DNA from: Phallusia fumigata
Lineage: Eukaryota; Chordata; Ascidiacea; Phlebobranchia; Ascidiidae
Reading direction: 5' to 3'
Assembly (NCBI GenBank): GCA_008931825.1
Contig: QXVZ01034467.1
Location: 1-21,036, forward strand
Length of the DNA: 21,036 nt
The translations under genes were made by a program, and so were the position numbers. The number at the start of each line of letters is the position of its first letter. Positions within the stretch are counted from its first letter, which is position 1. Below the pieces are notes generated by a model, which saw nothing but the letters and a program-made list of their open reading frames with translations, made no database searches and had not been told where the DNA came from. Positions 1-9,093 of the stretch are shown here, in pieces.

Positions 1-3000
1 CAGGGGGGTGAACCACGTGACCAGGTGCCCGCCGGAAACAATGACACCACCAGTAGAGGTAAATTGTAAACACGTCATTAATTTACGATTGAATTGAACT
101 TCAAGGAATTGTCCTTGGTGCCTGAAACTGTCACATGATGTATAAGTCCTGTTAAGGATGCTTGTGTCAGTGCCACTGCTTCAATTTTGTGAATGCGTTG
201 GCACTTGAGATGTTTGAGTTCGAAGGAAAACGCGTACATGACGGAAAATGGTTTTCGTAACGCACTCCGACGAAAATACACCTAGCCACAGCTACAAAGC
301 ATATACACTAACTTGTTGCGCAATCTTTGTTATTTAATTTCATGTCAATTTCAATTTCAGCGCGTTACGTAATCGGCCTGTTAGAACAAATATCATTTTC
401 TAAAGGTACCTGGGAATGTCACGTAGGGTAGCTCAGTGAGGTGGGTCGGCTGCGACGCTGCTTGTAATTCTACTTCGTGTGCGGATTGATTGGAAACCAT
501 TACTTATTCATTGGTGTCGTTTGTTCGCCCAAAGTCAAATTGCTGTTGGATTTAACTCAACGTCGATGCTTGGCAAGTCACTTGAAGCTAAACAGCACTT
601 AAAATCTGAAGTTGATCTTGTTTTTTTGTAGTGTTTTATCCAATACTTAGTACAGTGCTTTTACTCCATGGACCTCTTGCACCGGAAAACTATTTCGTGA
701 ATGTTTATATCAGTATCTTAAAATGAGAAACTAAGCTCTTACAGTTGACAGTTAGACTCTAATATTCATTACTACAAAATTGTTAACATTAGCTTAGAAT
801 GATATTTTAAGCAATTAATGAAAAGAATTTAATAACGTGCAATCACATTTTGAACAAAATCTACCCCTTGCAAATACGAAATTCCCTCGGTTAAATATCT
901 CTGACCGAATAGTTTTGTTGGTCTTGTCATAAACATGCCTAAATTTCACCGTCTAATCTTCAAACGCATGAGAAGTTTGATATGCTTTTCTGAAGTGACG
1001 AGTCTGCACTGAATGTGAGAAAAACAAGTCGGTTCTGTCCGATGTATTCGCATCCATTCCGTTCCTTGCCTCTTCAACATGCGGCAGGTTACGTATGNAA
1101 TTAATGAAAAGAATTTAATAACGTGCAATCACATTTTGAACAAAATCTACCCCTTGCAAATACGAAATTCCCTCGGTTAAATATCTCTGACCGAATAGTT
1201 TTGTTGGTCTTGTCATAAACATGCCTAAATTTCACCGTCTAATCTTCAAACGCATGAGAAGTTTGATATGCTTTTCTGAAGTGACGAGTCTGCACTGAAT
1301 GTGAGAAAAACAAGTCGGTTCTGTCCGATGTATTCGCATCCATTCCGTTCCTTGCCTCTTCAACATGCGGCAGGTTACGTATGTAACAGGGCACAAAACC
1401 AAAATGAAAAACAGAGTTTTTGATACTAATATAAAACACAGTCGCTTACAAATTTATGCCATAAATTTCACGTTCTGTTTTCATTATCGTTCTGAATCAA
1501 GACAGGATTAGGTTTAAACTATCAAGTTTAACGTACAAGTTTTTACAACATCTAATTTCATAATCGTCGCTCCACTATAAAAGAGACACAATGTTTGACG
1601 TTTCATCGCAACGGCGGCACCGAAACCAACGGGGCCTTAATAAACCCTGTCAAAGTAATCACATTCATGTCAATCACGTCACCGCACAAGGGAAAAATCC
1701 CAGGAGGATTTCCCGGTGTTGCGACTGATGCATATCAACGTCAGTGAAGGGAACTGTCTGTTGAGTTAGTGGAATTGCTGCTGTGTTTTATGTGGCAACT
1801 GATTAGGAAGCTGGTCGCCCAGCGATGCTGTAAACTCGTCAGTTGTGGCGAGTTGCTACGTAACAATCTCTGTTGTGTTGTAATATACCTCTCGTATGAC
1901 GTACATAAAGACATTGACACACCTACTTTTTAAGATGACCGCGCCCACTTTGGGAAAAAACGTTCTCTCCATGGGAAGCCAGACAACCATAAACTACTTT
2001 ATGTCGATGAATGCCTTGTTTGGGTTTTGTTGTCAATTGTTTGATGTAGTGCTCTGATAATTCACACACCCTAGAACAAATCCGGGCCACATACCACCCT
2101 TTTGTTGACTGTGACCGGTTATGCCAATTAGGAACTACAATATTACAATATTTGATTGAATAAACAGCATTTTTTGCAAGGCAACCTCAGATATTCATTG
2201 CTTAGGTATAACATTTACTGCTTGTTATTTACTGCTTTGTAAAGAAATAGAATTAAAATTCTGTAGAATTGATAACATTTTGGTCCGGCCCTCCATAGTG
2301 CTTTGCGTTTGTCATGTGGCCCCATGGAAAAATAAATGCCCACCCCTCCCCCAGAATGTTGAAATACTTCCCTAATGCTGCCAGTATCATCTTGGATTCC
2401 AATTGTGCAATAACGATTTTGCCTTCGCTGTAATGGCAACCGGGCTACGAATAACGATATGGAATGTACGAATGGTCTTCTTTTGTGTCTGACGCAGTGG
2501 GCCTAGACTTCTCGTCACATTAAAAATTCGTTTTTATTTTCAGACAACACTGGCAAAACTGATCATGTGACACCGACGCAAGCAGATCACGTGATCCCGG
2601 CCCAAGCGGATCCGGCGGAAGCAGCCAGCAACGCTCCAGCACAGACCACCACAGGACACGAATCCGGGTGAGTAGAGTCTAAACATTGTGTTTTAGATTG
2701 TATGACTTCAACTTACAGCACTGTATCGCCTGTTGTTCTCGTATATTACTTGGTAAACCCACGGCTACTGTGATATAACTTTGAATGACCTTAAATGTGA
2801 CATCACAATCTTGTTTCTCCTCTTACTCATGAGCTGCGTATGAGGTAATGAATAAGCGCACGTCGTTGAGAGCCTTAAGTCACTCATCACTTTGAAAGTA
2901 GAAACTATTATTCATCATCCCATAACATTCCATGTGCAACTTTCTCTTAACATTATCAGGCACCAAAAGTTCAGCAACCAATGTCGTTTGTTGAAACCGG

Positions 3001-4410
3001 AGTATAGGTTCCTTGTGGTTGTTACAACTTTCTTATCACAGCAGTAAAAGCTTGTCCCTGCGTCATGTTGTTTTGCGGCAATATTTCGGTTGTAATACTT
3101 TCAAGTGAAATTACAACAACAGGAATCCCGCGAAAGTGCGGATGTTATAATTCGATGAACCTACGCATATTAGTCAGTTTACAACTGTTTATTACTCTAT
3201 GACGTCGACAGTGACGTCATAGTTTATCTTCACACAAAAAGTTAATCAGTTTGGAAACTGGTATTATGTTGATTGCCAAACTTTTTTATGATTTAACGAC
3301 CATCATTAAGCGTTATAGCGTTACGTAACAATTCACAAACGTCATATATAACATCACTGTTTCGTCANTACAACAACAGGAATCCCGCGAAAGTGCGGAT
3401 GTTATAATTCGATGAACCTACGCATATTAGTCAGTTTACAACTGTTTATTACTCTATGACGTCGACAGTGACGTCATAGTTTATCTTCACACAAAAAGTT
3501 AATCCGTTTGGAAACTGGTATTATGTTGATTGCCAAACTTTTTTATGATTTAACGACCATCATTAAGCGTTATAGCGTTACGTAACAATTCACAAACGTC
3601 ATATATGACATCACTGTTTCGTCACAGCTACTCGAGCGAGGCTGAATCAAAGTTGTCAAGTCGCCGCGCATCAGAGCGTCTGCAGCGTGACTTTGTGACG
3701 TCACTGAACCGACGCATTCAAGAATCGGCCCAGGATTATGTGAAATATCGATTCCCGCCCGAAATAGTCGATGTAAAGTAAGTTGGTTTGCTATTGATCC
3801 TAATCTGCAGGTATCCAGATACGATGCAAGTTGCAATTCATGATATTGGTTGGAAAGGAAGGTGGTTTGGTTGCTTAGGCCCTCATTCTCTCGATTCACG
3901 GAGCTAAATTTCCATTGTACGTCCATTGTATTTACTCATAGTCGAAGTATAACACCATTCGAGTCATTTTAGCGGTTCCTGCTGTTTAAGGCAGTGGTTC
4001 TAACCTGTCGGTAAATCCCCACATGTAGGTTATGACAGGGTTGGAGGTAGGTAATTAGCTGAACCCGTTACCTGAAATAGCACTGTTTCATATTGACTAT
4101 AGCAGAACTAGCAAAATAGATAAATTGTGGTAAATGGAAATTTTGATCCCAACAGAAATAAATAATTAGGAAAAAATCAAGGACCATTGAATTAAACCTA
4201 ATCGCTATTAGCTTTTCAAAATTACCGTAAAGGCAGCGAACCACAAGTGGGCGCACTTGTCCGGTCACGTCATCAGAATTGCAACCTCTTTTCACTCGCA
4301 GGATGATCGACTTTGCCCACGTTTTCGAGGAACACCACACTGACGACAATTACATCTTCGGCCTCCGCAATCTAATTTTCTATCTGCGACAAGTGATGAA
4401 AAGCTGTTGA
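1..4410 (+). CDS. IPMK: IPMK-like inositol polyphosphate kinase, C-terminal part (5' end outside window)
   Basis: Four exons join in one open frame: 1-58 (may start before the window), 2544-2667, 3628-3777 and 4302-4410, with stop TGA at 4408-4410. Donors are GTAAAT, GTGAGT and GTAAGT and every acceptor ends in AG; phases 1, 2 and 2 agree across the junctions. The visible 146 residues run from an Ala/Pro/Thr-rich linker, through a basic Ser/Arg segment (SSRRASERLQRD), to the family C-terminus: VDVKMIDFAHVF followed by NYIFGLRNLI. In inositol polyphosphate kinases the Asp of IDF binds the metal-nucleotide, and the GLxxLI helix closes the fold. The short loop between these motifs fits IPMK better than IP6K, which has a longer insert there. 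IPMK phosphorylates inositol phosphates (IP3 to IP5) and PIP2, in nucleus and cytosol. The PxxxDxKxG substrate motif and the ATP-binding lobe must lie upstream, so catalytic completeness cannot be judged. Confidence 0.82.
424..495 (+). repeat. Weak tRNA-like sequence in IPMK intron
   Basis: A box-A-like stretch (TAGCTCAGTGAGG, 429-441) is followed about 42 bases later by GGATTGATTGG (483-493), which matches the box B consensus GGTTCGATTCC at 7 of 11 positions. Spacing resembles a tRNA promoter, but no clean acceptor or anticodon stem is visible. It could be a degraded tRNA-derived SINE head or chance. Confidence 0.25.
813..1383. repeat. 285-bp exact direct duplication flanking an N (assembly seam)
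   Basis: Positions 813-1097 recur as 1099-1383 with no difference that I can find, separated only by the single N at 1098. An exact copy lying immediately either side of an N is what two overlapping contig ends look like when they were placed side by side without being merged. It lies in an intron of the IPMK-like gene, so coding sequence is not affected. A real tandem duplication is possible but less likely. Confidence 0.9.
1384..2543 (+). other. Remainder of large IPMK intron, no gene seen
   Basis: No exon with matching phase or recognisable protein was found here. A TATAAAAG octamer at 1576-1583 could be a TATA-like element but has no supported transcript behind it. Short open frames such as the one at 2215-2439 on the minus strand have no recognisable domain. 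Confidence 0.5.
2561..2608 (+). repeat. Two in-frame 24-bp units in IPMK linker
   Basis: Units 2561-2584 and 2585-2608 encode DHVTPTQA and DHVIPAQA, and a partial third unit (GATCCGGCGGAAGCA) follows. The units match at most positions and keep the reading frame. This indicates local expansion in a low-complexity, probably disordered linker upstream of the kinase C-terminus. Such tracts often vary in length between alleles. Confidence 0.75.
3112..3624. repeat. 256-bp near-exact direct duplication flanking an N (haplotype or assembly seam)
   Basis: Positions 3112-3367 recur as 3369-3624 around the N at 3368. I see two single-base differences (AATCAGTTT versus AATCCGTTT, and ATATAACATC versus ATATGACATC). 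Substitutions between otherwise identical overlapping ends fit two alleles of a polymorphic diploid that were not merged. The second copy ends three bases before the AG acceptor of the exon at 3628, so the exon is intact. Confidence 0.88.
3197..3222. repeat. 10-bp perfect inverted repeat containing a CRE palindrome
   Basis: CTATGACGTC (3197-3206) and its reverse complement GACGTCATAG (3213-3222) are separated by six bases. The right arm contains the full CREB/ATF palindrome TGACGTCA (3212-3219). The same structure recurs at 3454-3479 because of the assembly duplication. It lies in an IPMK intron; regulatory function is unproven. Confidence 0.55.
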
Positions 4411-5055
4411 TCCTGTTGACCCCCAGTTATGACGTCACAGTGCAGCTTTGCACCCCCAACCAACAGCCGGTGGTCCTTTACACCCTAACGGCAGCGCAGC
4501 AGTCTGAAGTTTCCCCCTTCGCTTCAAATATCACACGAAAAGCACTTACTGTGTATCAACAACGCCACCCAGCGGTCAGAATCAAAGTACATGTCACCCG
4601 CAAGATGGCGCTATTCAATGCAAAATTACGCATTTTAGCGACGGTTATATTCTAGTTGAGAATTTCACTTTCCCCGAAGCGTATGCAAGATAAATTTCCC
4701 ATTTTTTCAGTGTAGTTTGTTCTAGTTTGGTTTTATCACAAGTTTCTTGTACGATTTTAAAGGTTTTTGTTTTCATTTTTGAATTGTTGTGATGTTCCTA
4801 AATGGTTGTTGCACTGAACCTTTGGGCCAAATATTGTCCAAGCTTCAATTGGATCGGCATGTTTTGGTGCTTTCTGCTCGGTATAAAGAAAATGAGGAAA
4901 TGGGTAACTGGCGGAAAAGCGGAACGACGGAGTTTCTTGTGTTCCTCATTTACGCCAACCGTGGTGCCTTCTTTTACCCAGCTTACCGCTAAAATTTCGC
5001 GACTATTTTTCAAAAGTATTGCACTAAACATTTTTAGCCCCAGTACCTACACGCC

Positions 5056-5096
5056 TGACGTCACAATGACGTGGCGTACCTGTTGTTGTGACGTCA
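5056..5096. repeat. 11-bp perfect inverted repeat with two CRE palindromes
   Basis: TGACGTCACAA (5056-5066) is exactly the reverse complement of TTGTGACGTCA (5086-5096), with a 19-base spacer holding another TGACGT half site. It sits about 650 bases after the IPMK stop and just before a candidate poly(A) signal. It could be a paired CREB/ATF site, or a hairpin in the IPMK 3' UTR. Confidence 0.55.
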
Positions 5097-5117
5097 TTAG
5101 GGTTAACACCAAATGAT

Positions 5118-5123
5118 ATTAAA
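5118..5123 (+). terminator. Candidate poly(A) signal (ATTAAA) for IPMK
   Basis: ATTAAA, the commonest variant signal, lies about 710 bases after the stop codon. GT-rich DNA follows at about 5150-5210 (TTATGTTGTATATTG, then TTTGTTTTGTTG), as expected downstream of a cleavage site. I found no canonical AATAAA nearer the stop. Confidence 0.4.
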
Positions 5124-5916
5124 ATTTTAACCATCGGTATTGAGTTGATCGTTATGTTGTATATTGCCCGGTTTTTCTTGTTGATATGTCGATTTATGTT
5201 TGTTTTGTTGATATTCGCAGCTGCTTTGTGTGTGGGGTCACTTCAATGTTTGCTTTAACTTGCGGGAATCGAAATATTGGAGTAAATTCCGTCATAATCA
5301 CGTTAAAAGGCATTCCGAAGCAAAGCAATCCTCAATTCGCTGAAAAGCGTATTTTAAACTGTAACCAATGGTTACTACTGTACATTTTCGTCACACGGAT
5401 GACGTAATAAGAGTCACTCACGTTATGGGTACAAAAATTGGAATTTCCCTAACATGCGAATCTCATTCCCGATGATTTCAAACGAAAAAAAACAAAACCT
5501 ATGCAAAAAGATTTATGCAAAAATTCGGACTAAAAAGCCGAGAGGTGAAATTGTGCTACAACGACGCTTGTTGTATATTTGGATCCTAGATGTTGTTGGA
5601 AAAATGTAGAAGTCGCTTTATCTTATCCGCGTGCTTGCTGATATTCCATATGGTCTGATGTTTGCTATTTTTACCGTGGCTACACTGTCAATAGCGACAA
5701 ATGCAACAGAACCTTTAGTGCACTATTTTAGTTGATCTGTCTCTTGAAAAGAAAACGTTATGTTTCTTTCCTTCAAGCCTGTACTCTAGAAAGCGAATTG
5801 ACCAATGTCTTTCGATGCGCTAAGAACTTACACCAATTTCTATGCATTTTAGCAGCGCACTTTCATTGTAAAGTCAATGAATTTTGAATGCGGCAGACAA
5901 AATTACCGCTTCAAGT

Positions 5917-5942
5917 GTTACCATGGCGACAGACCAGCCAAT
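5917..5942 (+). promoter_or_regulatory. Candidate X-box (RFX) plus CCAAT element
   Basis: GTTACCATGGCGAC (5917-5930) matches the near-palindromic RFX X-box GTTNCCATGGNAAC at all but one defined position. CCAAT (5938-5942) follows eight bases later. RFX and NF-Y sites are often adjacent in animal promoters. No supported gene starts just downstream, so the target is unknown. Confidence 0.35.
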
Positions 5943-7390
5943 CACACAACCCCATCGGAACCACGTGTTGGTCCGTTTTTTGCAAGACACTTCTTCAACC
6001 GTAATGTTGCGTGCTTCAGTGTCTAATGTGTGTGTACAGCAAATGTGTGTTTCCTTCATATGGTTCGGCGCACCACGAAGTTACATGGTATAAGGTTGGG
6101 TTTCACGATGCACTTTGTGTAAATCATCTCCACAATTTCCTGTGTGTTGCGGCCGATTTTAGACGGAGGCATTTTTTATGTACGACTTTGCAAGCCTGAA
6201 GGAGTCCCAGACTATTGATATCGCATTTTTAATGGTCATAAATTGTATGAGAAATTCTCTTATTCCTTGGTTCAAATGTTTTGAGGCCTGATCAGCAAAT
6301 CTTCTTCAAGCTTGCAAAGCCGTGGTTTGTTTCCAGCCGAAACCGCCAAACGATTCTTCTCTTCTGTAAAACGAAGCTTTCCTTATGTTTTTATTTCGGC
6401 CAAATAGTCTTCTGTGCTTTTGATATAAGTTGGTATTTTAGCCTTGATTTCGCCAGTGATCAAACCAACCTTGTTTTTTCCCACCCAACGCTTCAAGTTG
6501 TCTGTCATTTATTTGGTTTTTAACTCGAATCTCATCTCGACAGAGATGTCAAAGTCGGTTGAACTGTTAAGTACTCTTCGTTTTTACGATAGCGCCACAT
6601 AATTATCACATCATTTATCCATGGGGCTTTTAACCACTGCATCGTCGACCTTTTTGCGTTTGAGCCAAGTTTAGTTTTTTTGCTTGCGTTTTTTTACATT
6701 TATTCGTGTTTTATTGTGTGAAATGCGAAATATATACACTTGTATCGAAAACAAAGTTGCACTTTTGAACGTTGCCACCGAAAAAGCTTTTTCCTGGAAC
6801 ACGTCATCCAATCACCACCTAAGAAAAGAAAAAAAGTAGCCCAGTTGCTCCGTGATTTCGGTTTGATGTGACCCACCAGAGTCAAGAAGCGGCGGTTAAG
6901 GTTATTGCATGGAAACTAATCACTTAAGTAACAAGTTGGTCGGAAGACTTATAGCTACAGTGGCAAAGGTTTGAGCCCCCGGGAACAACCACTGACCAGA
7001 TATTACTGACATGGTTGATCAAGACATTTTGAGGCGTGCAACGGGTGACAGTGTGCTGGCACTGACAGATGGCAGTGGAGTACTGGAAATGACATATGGT
7101 AGATTTCCGTTCTGGCGACAGCCCTTACCGTTTTGACTGCAACACTGTAGAGACAGGCAAGGAATCGAATGCTGGCAGTCGATATGGCATGCGGCTTTTT
7201 GTTTTTATCGTATGTTTGTTTAAATATATACTTTCAAACTTGGTAATTTGTGGTTTGTTGGCCATAGAGACAAAACCTGATTGTATGATTTCTATGCGTA
7301 AAAGCAAAAAGCGGGGTTTTATCGCAAAGATTTTAGTTCATTTAAATTTTAGATAGAACCAGTACATGGCATATTTTACTGGAGCTTTCC

Positions 7391-7445
7391 CAAATAAAAT
7401 TTGGTTTACAATTGATGAAACAAATAAATTTGGTTAACAATTGAT
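7391..7445. repeat. Tandem imperfect 25/26-bp direct repeat
   Basis: CAAATAAAATTTGGTTTACA followed by ATTGAT (7391-7416) recurs as CAAATAAATTTGGTTAACAA followed by TTGAT (7421-7445), about 80 bases upstream of the zinc-finger start codon. It is AT-rich and may be a local slippage product. Regulatory meaning is unknown. Confidence 0.6.
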
Positions 7446-7522
7446 TTTTCTTACGCTTATTACATGTTTTTGCAGCAGTATTTATTTGCTTACAAATTGT
7501 AAATCAACAGTCAACACCAACA

Positions 7523-8416
7523 ATGGAGTCAGTTATTACACACTTTGCTGGAAAAACATTCAATGATTTTATGGCAGCAAAACCCTATAATGAAGAAGAT
7601 GATGAGAATTACATGACCTGCAAACTTTGTAGCAAAGGTGCAAAAGACCTGACAGCTATGGAAAACCACCTCGAAAATCACTTCAAGTACTGCTTGTTCT
7701 TTAGACACAATGACAAAGATGGTATACTTGCTGGTTTTACCAAGTTATTGTAATTTGTTTTAAAAATTCCCTGGCTGTGTTAGTTCTAAAACACTTGCTG
7801 TTTTAGACCAAGAACATTAATACCCAAATGANAAGGTGACTTTCAAATTCCACAAAATGTGAAAGAAAATGATGAAAATGGCGTCATTTCTGCCCCAAGT
7901 GATTCTTCAGAACAAGATGAAGATACACAAACAACACCAGCAAAAAGACCAAGAAGTAAGTAACTTTTACCATTTGCCAAGACCAGTTTTTCAACCTTTT
8001 TGTGGTCATAAACTACTTAGAGGTAATGCCTTGTCACAACACTGACCCAGACCCAAGTGATCAGAGTCCTATTGCACAAACTAAAAATAATTACCTTTAA
8101 CCTTATATGAATGACACCCATGGCTGCACATTAAAATACAATAATGGTGTGCTGCCATAAACTTATCTATTTACACTGCTAAGGGTCCTTTTACTGATTG
8201 TACTTCTGTCATTTGGAAACTGTACATAAAAAGTTAACCATCATTTCAGGGTCAAGTTTTTTATCACCTGCATCACAACAACAAGAAACGAATAATCTTG
8301 CCGACGAGATGTTTTTGAAGAGTTTGCTTCCTGAGATGCAGATGGTTACTGGGGAGAGAAAGTTTAAACTCAAAATGGAGATGATGCGTTTAATTCACAA
8401 TGCCGCTTACAAGTAA
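7523..8416 (+). CDS. Small C2H2 zinc-finger and BESS-motif protein (exon join unresolved)
   Basis: The ATG at 7523 has a strong context (ACAATGG). The first exon encodes a canonical C2H2 finger: C33-x2-C36-x12-H49-x3-H53. A middle exon, about 7807-7955, encodes an acidic Ser/Thr stretch ending TTPAKRPR and leaves by GTAAGT. The last exon, 8250-8416, continues in matching phase 1 after TTTCAG and encodes DEMFLKSLLPEMQMV then FKLKMEMMRLIHN, stop TAA. This resembles the BESS protein-interaction motif of insect MADF-type factors (hydrophobic FLxSLLP followed by an amphipathic helix). The role is inferred: nuclear DNA-binding or chromatin-linked protein. The first exon stays open to a stop at 7751-7753. 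Donors GTATAC (7722, phase 1) and GTAATT (7750, phase 2) are available, but neither gives an open frame through the N at 7832. A contig-end error or missing bases there is the likely cause; a pseudogene or two separate genes are alternatives. Confidence 0.6.
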
Positions 8417-9074
8417 GACTCCGCATTTATTGTAGTTGGTTTGAAGATCCTATATTTTCATCAAATGTGCATAAAGTTTTAACCAAAAAATGTCAATAGC
8501 CGCTATTGTTCAAATATAGGGATGGACCAATTGAAGAGTACTTTTGTATAAGACGGTAATACAGTACTTGGTGCTACACCTAACCTTTTTGATGCCCAGT
8601 GCTCGACTAAACTGTGCTAATTTCAGCAGAAATATATTTAGTTTTTGAAGATAATAAGTATGGTTACTAATCTTTAAAACATGCTGGCAGCTTCGGCCTT
8701 TTGATGAAAAGTTTTTAGCTGCAACTTTGTAATATTTGCAGGAAGTGAAACCAAGCTAGGCATCCAACAAAAAAAATGAGCGCACTGGATACACCTCTTA
8801 CATTTGCTTTTTGTAAAATCGAAGTTGACTTTATTGCTGGCGGTCCCAAAATAAACGACGCACACCAAACATGTAATCAAAGCAAGCACCAAATACATAT
8901 GCACTACAGGAAATTTTACATAAGGCAGTGTGTACGGCTTTGTACTTGCAACTGACACTATTATTTTGAAAAAGAAATGAAGAGGTATATAAGAAGTCAT
9001 GTTAATGCCACAGAAGGGATATAACAATCCCACTCATATTAAAAGCCACAAGTTGCATTGGCGTAAAAGCAGGA

Positions 9075-9080
9075 TTTATT
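9075..9080 (-). terminator. Poly(A) signal (AATAAA) for NT5C3
   Basis: On the minus strand AATAAA begins about 13 bases after the NT5C3 stop (9094-9096), with GT-rich sequence downstream (ACTTGTGGCTTTT, GTGGGATTGTT). This implies a very short 3' UTR. Confidence 0.7.
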
Positions 9081-9093
9081 CGGAAGGAAGTTA

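Larger units (their letters stand above)
5124..7522. other. Intergenic region between IPMK and the zinc-finger gene
   Basis: About 2.4 kb without a coding gene that I can support. It holds several short open frames of 60-86 codons with no recognisable domain and no consistent splice pattern, an RFX/CCAAT-like pair near 5917, and an AT-rich direct repeat at 7391. A 41-codon open frame starting with ATG at 7011 has fairly protein-like composition but no domain. A tract ending in TTTTTGCAG at 7475 could be a 5' UTR intron acceptor or a spliced-leader acceptor for the gene starting at 7523. Confidence 0.5.

Noticed and set aside
946..1439. Two similar minus-strand open frames sharing a peptide segment, as if a gene family
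   Set aside because: They are the same DNA seen twice because of the duplication around the N at 1098.
7011..7136. Open frame MVDQDILRRATGDSVL... upstream of the zinc-finger gene
   Set aside because: Composition is protein-like, but it is only 41 codons long, has no domain, and no donor joins it in phase to a supported exon.
8674..9033. 119-codon minus-strand open frame, hydrophobic
   Set aside because: It lies just downstream of the NT5C3 poly(A) signal, shows no domain, and its composition fits translated AT-rich non-coding DNA. No splice partners in phase were seen.
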